NCBI GenBank assembly: GCA_031553685.1
Contig: JAVBLE010000045.1
Coordinates: 1-39,614 of the forward strand
DNA length: 39,614 nucleotides
Source of the DNA: JAFGVL01 sp031553685
GTDB lineage: Bacteria > Bacteroidota > Bacteroidia > Bacteroidales > Paludibacteraceae
Direction of reading: 5' to 3'
Positions within the stretch are counted from its first letter, which is position 1. Every line of letters begins with the position of its first letter. The notes beneath the pieces are model-generated. The model ran no database searches. It had not been told where the DNA came from and saw nothing but the letters and a program-made list of their open reading frames with translations. A program made the position numbers and the translations under genes. This document shows, piece after piece, positions 34,010 through 39,614 of the stretch.

Positions 34010-35107
34010 CTTTTTCATTAATTCAAACAATCGCTCTTTATTATATAATCCAATTAATATATCCCGGTTTAATTGTTGTATTTCAGGAGAAAGAGAAGTG
34101 TCTATTTCTTCTTGCGTCATTTGCTCCAACTCAAAAACAACCAAATTGTGTCCTTTTGCCCATGCTAAAATCGGATTTTTATTAGAAATGAAAACTTTAG
34201 CGCCTAAATATAGGGAAATAAGGATATTTCCAATGGCTTCTTGTCGCCAATTTCCATAAATAGCGATATTCACGCTTTGTTGCAGGCGGTTATAGTCGCC
34301 AAGCGGCATAAATTCCAATAAAGGTTCGAAATTTTCGCCAAATAATTCTTTCCCTTTTTCAATGACAATATCCAAATATTCTTTTTTGCCTGAATAACTA
34401 AGTGGAACGACGATTTTTCGGTTGCCCGTGTTCAATTTCGAAAGCAATCGCATCGCATATTCATGGTTATTTGTCAGAGATCCCGAATTTCCAATAATAA
34501 TACTACTTCCATTTACTGTTGCATCCTTTAATGCATCGCCCAAAATATGATCAATTGGATAATAGAAAAAATCGCCCCAAGGTTTGCTTTTCAATTGGGG
34601 AAAATATTGCAAAAGGATATCGTAATCGTTTTCGGTGGTATCTGTTACCAAGTAATCAATGCGATTTTGAATAAAACGGATGGTTTTAGCTACCCGGGTT
34701 TTATTTTGAATAAATGAAATTGGGCTGAATAATACTCGTTTTAATCGTTGCTTTTTATAAAAAGCACCTTGTGGGTCGAATAGTTCATAACCTTGCGGTT
34801 GCAGTAAATTGTTATACAAATCGGCACCCCAGATTATCCAATAAATAGGGGGATTATTTATTTTTAATTGATGAATGAAATTTATTTTTCTAATATTCAA
34901 GAAATGAATAATAATTTTATGGATAAAAACCCCGTCTTGTTTTGCCAAAAATTCTTTTCGGGACATAATTTGCTTGCCGGTGCGAACATGTTTAAACTGC
35001 TTTTTACTGGTAGTAACAACAAAAATATTTTTTTCGGGAAATGCTTCTTCAAAAAGGTCGATTGTTCGATTGATGATTTTTTCATCATTCACTAAATGTA
35101 ATATCAT
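34001..35107 (-). CDS. GT56-like 4-acetamido-fucosyl transferase (WecF family)
   Basis: The 368-residue protein starts at ATG 35107, downstream of a good promoter box. It has the pattern of the TDP-Fuc4NAc:lipid II transferase family: MILHLVNDEKIINRTIDLFE at the start, IIWGADLY, IIIGNSGSLTNNHEYAMRLL, VVPLSYSG and EFMPLGDYNRLQQSVNIAIYGNWRQEAIGNILISLYLGAKVF. WecF acts in enterobacterial common antigen synthesis at the cytoplasmic face. In Bacteroidetes relatives probably add a 4-amino or related sugar to surface polysaccharide. The donor sugar is not certain. It is divergent from the GT2 gene. Confidence 0.85.
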   Translation of the reverse strand: MILHLVNDEKIINRTIDLFEEAFPEKNIFVVTTSKKQFKHVRTGKQIMSRKEFLAKQDGVFIHKIIIHFLNIRKINFIHQLKINNPPIYWIIWGADLYNNLLQPQGYELFDPQGAFYKKQRLKRVLFSPISFIQNKTRVAKTIRFIQNRIDYLVTDTTENDYDILLQYFPQLKSKPWGDFFYYPIDHILGDALKDATVNGSSIIIGNSGSLTNNHEYAMRLLSKLNTGNRKIVVPLSYSGKKEYLDIVIEKGKELFGENFEPLLEFMPLGDYNRLQQSVNIAIYGNWRQEAIGNILISLYLGAKVFISNKNPILAWAKGHNLVVFELEQMTQEEIDTSLSPEIQQLNRDILIGLYNKERLFELMKKLF

Positions 35108-35138
35108 GATGTTGTTTAAAAAGTGTTTGTTTTTATTG

Positions 35139-35170
35139 CAAAAGTACATTTTCTCACTTGTTTTTACAAG
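35139..35170 (-). promoter_or_regulatory. Promoter of the GT56-like gene
   Basis: On the minus strand CTTG (35167-35170), 20 bases, then TACTTTTG (35139-35146) fit TTTG-N20-TAnnTTTG with one mismatch. Transcription should start near 35132, which supports ATG 35107 over the earlier in-frame start at 35149. Confidence 0.65.
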
Positions 35171-35211
35171 AAAATAAATCGGTGGCTGTCAGCGGCGGCT
35201 TGAGATTCGCC

Positions 35212-35242
35212 TTTGCCCTGTCTTAACTTTTTCGTACTTTTG
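35212..35242 (+). promoter_or_regulatory. Promoter of the GT2 gene
   Basis: TTTG (35212-35215), 19 bases, then TACTTTTG (35235-35242) match the consensus exactly. The start near 35250 supports ATG 35264 for the GT2 gene. Confidence 0.75.
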
Positions 35243-35263
35243 AACTTTATTTTTTCAAGCAAT

Positions 35264-36082
35264 ATGATTCAGCAGAAATTTACATTAGGTGTTATTATTT
35301 CTACCTACAATAATCCGGCATGGCTCGAAAAAACACTTTGGGGCTATTTAAACCAAACGGTGAAGGCAGACGAAATCATTATTGCCGATGATGGTTCGCG
35401 CGATGATACACGCCAATTGATTGATAGTTTTCAGGATAAATTACCCATTAAGCATATTTGGCACGAAGACAAAGGTTTTCAGAAATCCCAAATACTGAAC
35501 AAAGCCATTGTTGCTTCCACTTCCGATTATCTTTTGTTTACCGACCAAGATTGTATTCCGCGCGAGGATTTCCTCGAAACACATATTCAGTTTGCCGAAA
35601 AAGGTTGTTTCCTTTCCGGTGGATATTTCCGCCTTTCGATGGAGGTGAGCCTGAAAATCACACAAGACGATGTTTTTTCGGGCAAAACTTTTGACACAAA
35701 ATGGCTTAAGGCGCAAGGAATGAAAAGCTCAATTAAAAACCTGAAACTGACTCGCAATAAACTTGTTGCTTCGCTGATGAACTGTATTACGCCGGCAAAA
35801 TCTACTTGGAATGGCTGCAATTCGTCGGGTTGGCGCGACGATATTTTGCGGGCAAATGGTTTTGATGAAGAAATGCAGTATGGCGGACAAGACCGCGAAT
35901 TTGGCGTGAGGATGATAAACGCAGGGATTAAACCAAAGCAAGTGCGCTACTCGGCGGTGCTTATCCATCTCGACCACAAACGCCCTTACAAGACAAAGGA
36001 GTCGTGGGATAAGAATGTGGCTATCCGCGAAAATTCGCGCAAGAATAAAATTATTGCTACCCTGCATGGGATAAAGAAGTAG
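35264..36082 (+). CDS. Family 2 glycosyltransferase
   Basis: The 272-residue GT-A fold enzyme has VIISTYNNPAWLEKTLWGYLNQT at the N-terminus and IIADDGSRDDT for nucleotide binding. TDQDCIP is the DxD-like metal site and WNGCNSSGWRDDILRANGFDEEMQYGGQDREFG the acceptor side. The last pattern resembles polymerising or galactosaminyl-type GT2 enzymes. It has no membrane helices and should act at the cytoplasmic face on a lipid-linked glycan. It is followed after a 20-bp perfect palindrome by a GT10-like gene on the same strand. Confidence 0.92.
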   Translation: MIQQKFTLGVIISTYNNPAWLEKTLWGYLNQTVKADEIIIADDGSRDDTRQLIDSFQDKLPIKHIWHEDKGFQKSQILNKAIVASTSDYLLFTDQDCIPREDFLETHIQFAEKGCFLSGGYFRLSMEVSLKITQDDVFSGKTFDTKWLKAQGMKSSIKNLKLTRNKLVASLMNCITPAKSTWNGCNSSGWRDDILRANGFDEEMQYGGQDREFGVRMINAGIKPKQVRYSAVLIHLDHKRPYKTKESWDKNVAIRENSRKNKIIATLHGIKK

Positions 36083-36102
36083 GGGCGTTGCATGCAACGC
36101 CC
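36083..36102. repeat. 20-bp perfect palindrome between GT2 and GT10 genes
   Basis: GGGCGTTGCATGCAACGCCC starts directly after the GT2 stop codon. There is no T-run after it, so it is more likely a dispersed palindromic repeat than a terminator, and the two glycosyltransferase genes may still be co-transcribed. Confidence 0.9.
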
Positions 36103-36132
36103 TCTACAATACGCGTTAAAATCACAAAACAA

Positions 36133-37161
36133 ATGTACAAGATACGGTTTACAACAGGAACGGGCGAATCGGCACGCGGCATAGTCCGTCAATTACCCGG
36201 TGGGAAAGGAATTTCTTTAGACGGGAAATACGAATTTCTGATTGATGAAGAAATAGAAGAAGCTGACTTTTGGGTGGTGCGCAATAAATATATCAAACAC
36301 GCTGAAACTTGCAGGGTTGCTCCCGAAAACACTATTTTGTCGATTTCTGAGCCGGCATCGGTAGTTCATTTCCCCCCAAAATACCTCAATCAATTCGGAA
36401 TGGTTTGCTCGTGTCAAGATGGCATGCAGCACAAAAACATGATTTATTCGCCGCCCACTTTGGGTTGGTATATCGGTGTGGTGCGCAAGGAAAAGACGAC
36501 TTACAGCATTACTTATGATGATTTGAAGAATCATCCTGCGCCCGAAAAGACAAAACTTATCTCGGTTGTTTGCAGTAACAAAGCATTTACAAAAGGACAT
36601 CAGGAACGAATTGCTTTTGTGGAAAAATTGAAAACATATTATGGCGACCGGCTCGATGTATTTGGCAGTGGGTTCAACGATTTTGACGACAAATGGGATG
36701 TTCTGGCTCCATACAAATATCATATTGCGATTGAAAATTCGTCTTCGAAATATTATTGGACAGAGAAGATTTCGGATTGTTACCTTGCCGAAACTTTCCC
36801 AATTTATTACGGTTGCACCAATATAGTGGATTATTTTCCCGAAGAAGGTTTTGCGCCAATTGATATCCATAATTTTGATGAGGCGGTAAAAACGATTGAC
36901 CGGATTATTGCCAATAATGAATTTGAAAACAAGCAAGAAGCATTGAAGCGTTGCAAAGATTTGGTATTGGACGATTATAATCTGTTTACGCTTATTGCTT
37001 CGTATTGCGACCGACTTGACCCAAACACTCCAAAACAAATGGTAACTTTACTTCCCGCATCTTCGATATTCAATTGGCAAAATCTTTACCGTCAAGTTAT
37101 CCAACGGAATATTTTGGCGGTGAAAAATCTTTTGCGGGGCAAATCTTCCCTTCAAAAATAG
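36133..37161 (+). CDS. GT10-like alpha-1,3/4-fucosyltransferase
   Basis: The 342-residue protein has the GT10 C-terminal signature at about residues 200-255: YKYHIAIENSSSKYYWTEKI, then YLAETFPIYYGCTNIVDYFP and GFAPIDI. GT10 enzymes transfer fucose from GDP-fucose to GlcNAc-type acceptors, as in Lewis-antigen-like structures. Several relatives use other 6-deoxy sugars. The ATG at 36133 is preferred to the one at 36088, which lies inside the palindrome. Two hairpins begin just after the stop. No signal peptide or transmembrane helix is present. Confidence 0.88.
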   Translation: MYKIRFTTGTGESARGIVRQLPGGKGISLDGKYEFLIDEEIEEADFWVVRNKYIKHAETCRVAPENTILSISEPASVVHFPPKYLNQFGMVCSCQDGMQHKNMIYSPPTLGWYIGVVRKEKTTYSITYDDLKNHPAPEKTKLISVVCSNKAFTKGHQERIAFVEKLKTYYGDRLDVFGSGFNDFDDKWDVLAPYKYHIAIENSSSKYYWTEKISDCYLAETFPIYYGCTNIVDYFPEEGFAPIDIHNFDEAVKTIDRIIANNEFENKQEALKRCKDLVLDDYNLFTLIASYCDRLDPNTPKQMVTLLPASSIFNWQNLYRQVIQRNILAVKNLLRGKSSLQK

Positions 37162-37344
37162 TTTTGTATCTTTGTAAATATACATCAGATTATATCCGTG
37201 TATATTTACAAAAAATAAATATACTACAGGTTCATTGGTTGTATAAAGTATTTTGTGCAATATACAACCTGTCGATTGGATGTATATTGTACCGGATACT
37301 TTATACAACCAAGCGTATTGCGGTATAATTATAATTATGTTTTT
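37162..37344. other. Gene-free interval with two nested hairpins and an orphan promoter box
   Basis: TATCTTTG at 37167-37174 fits the -7 consensus, with no gene following for over 400 bp. A 14-bp perfect inverted repeat (37171-37184, 37199-37212) follows. A second, 78-bp symmetric structure lies at 37235-37312: a 17-bp outer stem TTGGTTGTATAAAGTAT, equal 6-base internal loops, and a 9-bp inner stem CAATATACA. Confidence 0.75.
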
Positions 37345-37570
37345 CAATACATCGCAAAGATTAAAAAGAACAATACAAAAGCAATGGAAGTGTCGTCATT
37401 GCGGGCTTGACCCGCAATCGCAGAAGCCTGATTAATAAATCTTTTGCGATGTCTCCACGACACTCCTCGTGCCACTTCGACTACGCTCAGTGACCACTCG
37501 TCGTTTTGGTCGACATGACGACACTTTCATTGCTTTTGTATTGCTCTTAAATTTTTTATCATATACATTA
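37345..37570. mobile_element. MITE-like element, copy C (reverse orientation)
   Basis: The inner ends read AATACAAAAGCAATG(G/A)AAGTGTCGTCAT from both sides as an inverted repeat; the outermost bases are degraded. The interior is the reverse complement of copy A, identical from the GTGTCGTGGAG core to the CCCGCAATGACGACAC end. It carries a 25-bp insertion (GGTCACTGAGCGTAGTCGAAG) absent from A. No clear target duplication. Confidence 0.82.
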
Positions 37571-37594
37571 ATTTTTTAGATAAAAAAGAAAGAA

Positions 37595-38038
37595 ATGGAG
37601 GGTAAATACAAAAAGATTTTGCCCGAAGAGGTGTTTATCACCATTTTCGAGCGCGAGCCAACGGAAGCCGAACTGTGGATGGGCGTTCCGGCAAAAGGAT
37701 TTGAGGGACACCGCCCGACGGGGAATAATTTTATGGACCTGTTTGCCCGCCTGCTACGGCAACACGGGCATAAGAAACCCGAGTTTTATGCCCACAAAAT
37801 GGGGTTGAAAACCCATGAATTTAATCTTTGCATAAAAGGAATGTCGGGGGTAACTGCCAATGAGTGGATTTGGCGATACCTGCACCTGGCAAGCCGCGAA
37901 CTGCTGGCAAAGACAAAGTGGAAAGTGACGGAAGTCGGGCAGCGGTTAGGGTTTTCGTCGCTCAACACTTTTACACGGTTCTTTTACCGCATGGAAAAGC
38001 TTCACCCTTTGGATTACCGCTGGAAATACGGCGAGTAA
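37595..38038 (+). CDS. AraC-type helix-turn-helix regulator
   Basis: The 147-residue protein contains an AraC/XylS-like double helix-turn-helix in residues 55-145 (FMDLFARLL ... EWIWRYLHLASRELLAKTKWKVTEVGQRLGFSSLNTFTRFFYRMEKLHPLDYR). The second HTH, VTEVGQRLGFSSLNTFTRFF, is the classical AraC signature. The 50-residue N-terminal part is too short for a usual sugar-binding cupin, so any sensing role is unclear. It lies between the glycan genes and a convergent O-antigen ligase and ends at a shared terminator. Its targets are unknown; the neighbouring glycan genes are candidates. Confidence 0.85.
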   Translation: MEGKYKKILPEEVFITIFEREPTEAELWMGVPAKGFEGHRPTGNNFMDLFARLLRQHGHKKPEFYAHKMGLKTHEFNLCIKGMSGVTANEWIWRYLHLASRELLAKTKWKVTEVGQRLGFSSLNTFTRFFYRMEKLHPLDYRWKYGE

Positions 38039-38047
38039 TTAGAAAAA

Positions 38048-38085
38048 CAAGTCAGGGTTTCACTTTTGAGTGAAACCCTGACTTG
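38048..38085. terminator. Bidirectional terminator between AraC and O-antigen ligase genes
   Basis: CAAGTCAGGGTTTCACT and its exact complement form a 17-bp stem with a 4-base TTTG loop, with TTTT following. It sits 10 bp past both stop codons of the convergent genes. The stem wording is nearly the same as the hairpin at 16044-16076. Confidence 0.88.
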
Positions 38086-38095
38086 TTTTAGGTAA

Positions 38096-39328
38096 TTATT
38101 GCTCCTTGCTCTGCTTTACCCAGTAAGCAAGTACAAGCGTGAAAGCGAACATATAAATAGAGACACTTTTCACTGTAATTGGTTCGATCATCATAAAGAG
38201 CACCCAAACGAATACACAACTCGAAATGAGCATGCGCTTGTCTGAACCTTTCACCCCGATTAAAGTGAAAATAACGGCTGACAAGAGTAGGATTACGCCC
38301 ATAAAGCCTAATTCTAATTGTGTATCTAAGTATTGGTTGTGACAATTGTCAATATCTTTCATATCTTGACCCTGAAAATATTTCATAAAATCAGTATGTT
38401 TTTCCTTATTAAACACATCAATAACATCGCCTACCCCTATCCCAATCACCGGATTGCTTTTTTCAATACAGCGTATTTGAGTGGTCCATAAATCGTAACG
38501 AGGATCGAAAGCTTGTAATTTTTCTTTCGTAAATTCGAGCTTTTGCATGCGTGGATGATTTTTCATCACTATTCCTCCGGCAATCAAAAAAAGTATTGAA
38601 CCGATTATCAAAGATTTTTTCCATCCTTTTTCCCACAAATAATGTGCTGCAACCGCTATTGTTACTAAAAATAAAATAATAAGCGACATGCGACCGCCCG
38701 CCCAAAATATTATTGCTGAAAAAAGAATATATAATATTGAGAAAATAATGTAGTAATAAATATGGTGAGGTAATTTTCGGCAGATATTGGGTCTTAAATA
38801 GACTAAAAAAATCAGGCTGAAAATCATAGCCAAACTAAAATAAGTACGGTGGTTATAATCATTAAAATAAAAGAAATAAGAACCTGGAAAAACAGCATTT
38901 GCTCCGCCCGAAAATTTTATGTAACTATAAATAATAGCAATGACAACCGAAATAACTGTCCCACACACAAAAGCAAATAATATTTTTCTATATTGATCCT
39001 GTTTTGCCATCCCCAACAGAGCAAATAATGGGAAAATAACAAACGAAAGACGACGGGTAAGCACCACGCCGGCTCGCTCCATATTATCAGTCCATAGCAA
39101 CGAAACAATCATCCATGCAAAAAAGGCAACTAAAAGGTATAGTTGGATGTTGCTTTTATTCGGTTTTTCAATCGAATACTTTCCACTAAAAATAACTTCG
39201 AGCCCCCAGCAAACTATCCAAATTGAGAATGCAATGTTGAGAAATTCGCGAGGGAAAGCCAATGAAAACGCAGCTAAACAAGCTCCAAAGAGCGACAAAG
39301 ATTGGGTAAACAAACGAAACTTTTGCAT
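38096..39328 (-). CDS. O-antigen ligase/polymerase-family membrane protein
   Basis: The 410-residue protein has about 11-12 transmembrane segments and a large periplasmic loop (about residues 250-330). It carries the Wzy_C/WaaL-type features FWAGGRMSLIILFLV before the loop, then GIGVGDVIDVF and DNCHNQYLDTQLELGFMGVI after it; the conserved histidine in CHNQYLD fits the family. Members ligate O-antigen to lipid A core or polymerise repeat units. Ligase and polymerase cannot be told apart by sequence alone. A MITE-like element lies just upstream and may carry its promoter. Confidence 0.88.
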   Translation of the reverse strand: MQKFRLFTQSLSLFGACLAAFSLAFPREFLNIAFSIWIVCWGLEVIFSGKYSIEKPNKSNIQLYLLVAFFAWMIVSLLWTDNMERAGVVLTRRLSFVIFPLFALLGMAKQDQYRKILFAFVCGTVISVVIAIIYSYIKFSGGANAVFPGSYFFYFNDYNHRTYFSLAMIFSLIFLVYLRPNICRKLPHHIYYYIIFSILYILFSAIIFWAGGRMSLIILFLVTIAVAAHYLWEKGWKKSLIIGSILFLIAGGIVMKNHPRMQKLEFTKEKLQAFDPRYDLWTTQIRCIEKSNPVIGIGVGDVIDVFNKEKHTDFMKYFQGQDMKDIDNCHNQYLDTQLELGFMGVILLLSAVIFTLIGVKGSDKRMLISSCVFVWVLFMMIEPITVKSVSIYMFAFTLVLAYWVKQSKEQ

Positions 39329-39363
39329 AAAATATTATTGAGTTGGATTATAACACAAGTTAC

Positions 39364-39480
39364 TTAGTACATGACAAAAATAAATTTTTAATCATTAAAT
39401 CAATAAAAATATCGTCATGCGTTGCAGTGAGCCTAGTCGAACTGTCGACCAAAACGACGAGGCACGAGGAGTGCCGTGGA
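39364..39480. mobile_element. MITE-like element, copy D, interrupted or truncated
   Basis: TTAGTACATGACAAAAATAAATT and CGACGAGGCACGAGGAGTGCCGTGGAG closely match copy A in order and orientation. A GTCGAACTG-type insertion lies at about 39420-39445. After GTGGAG the sequence departs from copy A and enters an IS-like end. Confidence 0.8.
39375..39382 (-). promoter_or_regulatory. Candidate promoter box of the O-antigen ligase gene, inside repeat copy D
   Basis: On the minus strand TATTTTTG fits TAnnTTTG and lies 47 bases before the ATG at 39328. It is part of the inverted end of MITE-like copy D. The -33 region is poorly matched. Confidence 0.4.
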
Positions 39481-39614
39481 GGTACTGTGTTAGTTTCCAA
39501 ATTATTTTTGACGAAAAATTAAAATATTTATCTTTGTATCAGCCAAAGGAAGTCATTGTGCGATTCTTTGTACTGAAGACTATCCTGTGTAGTGGGAACT
39601 TCTTTTGAAGTTTC
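39481..39614. mobile_element. Possible left end of an insertion sequence running out of the window
   Basis: GGTACTGTGTTAGTTTCC and the bases up to 39510 repeat one arm of the 34-bp palindrome in copy B. A promoter box TATCTTTG (39529-39536) follows, pointing into the unseen sequence. No reading frame of note is complete here. An IS terminus is the simplest reading, not proven. Confidence 0.5.

Noticed and set aside
36088..36132. Upstream start of the GT10 gene at 36088
   Set aside because: The ATG is formed by a 20-bp palindromic repeat and would add 15 residues unlike the family.
36217..37038. 273-codon minus-strand frame opposite the GT10 gene
   Set aside because: The plus-strand frame has a clear fucosyltransferase signature, so the opposite frame is a by-product.
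37171..37312. Invertible promoter like those of Bacteroides capsule loci
   Set aside because: The inverted arms are nested in one symmetric hairpin rather than flanking a promoter-sized segment, and no recombinase is nearby.

Overview
The window comes from a member of the Bacteroidetes, most likely order Bacteroidales. Three things support this. Two or three secreted proteins end in type IX secretion (T9SS) sorting domains. Several small families are typical of this phylum (DUF4492 beside cydAB, DUF4834, DUF4831, DUF2147, a free-standing MetH activation domain, an SIS-only sugar-phosphate isomerase). Many starts are preceded by the phylum-specific -7 promoter box TAnnTTTG, and Shine-Dalgarno sites are nearly absent. 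The content is chromosomal housekeeping broken up by many palindromic repeats. I see no rRNA, tRNA, CRISPR array, prophage or complete insertion sequence.

Layout: 1-1.64 kb, a polytopic GT-C glycosyltransferase. 1.69-4.79 kb (minus), cytochrome bd oxidase cydAB with a small DUF4492 membrane protein. 4.86-5.46 kb (minus), a PIN-type toxin-antitoxin pair. 5.58-7.70 kb (minus), two T9SS cargo proteins, one an endonuclease I. 7.92-9.88 kb, gyrB with a well-formed promoter, followed by a second PIN pair. 10.5-12.4 kb, a DUF2147 protein and a GH16-fold protein whose catalytic motif is destroyed. 12.7-15.9 kb (minus), a large VIT/VWA/TonB-plug/DUF2135 protein. 16.2-19.5 kb, a YdcF-like protein, a MITE-like repeat and a secreted trypsin-fold protease. 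19.5-25 kb, a third toxin-antitoxin-like pair, metF, a DUF4834 protein, sufS, sufE, ispD (minus), a SPOR protein and folE. 25-31.5 kb (minus), a DUF4831 protein, nnrD, an SIS isomerase and topoisomerase IV subunit A. 31.8-34 kb, a DEAD-box helicase coupled to a MetH activation protein. 34-39.3 kb, a surface-glycan region (GT56-like, GT2, GT10 fucosyltransferase-like, O-antigen ligase/polymerase) with an AraC-type regulator.

Functional links: MetF and the MetH activation protein serve the same B12/folate methionine cycle. SufS and SufE form a sulfur-transfer pair. The SIS isomerase (Kdo precursor), GT56, GT2, GT10, GT-C and O-antigen ligase are all plausible envelope-glycan functions. The three T9SS/secreted enzymes fit a degradative lifestyle.

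The least explained material is intergenic. A family of about 190-220 bp palindromic, non-coding elements occurs four times (about 16.95, 28.27, 37.35 and 39.36 kb). One copy has 24-bp perfect inverted ends and a 9-bp target duplication. Two copies carry the same second, insertion-sequence-like end at the same internal position. Other palindromic repeats have entered the coding sequence of nnrD and the neighbouring isomerase. The best protein-level oddities are the non-catalytic GH16-fold protein without a signal peptide and the VIT protein carrying a TonB-receptor plug but no barrel.
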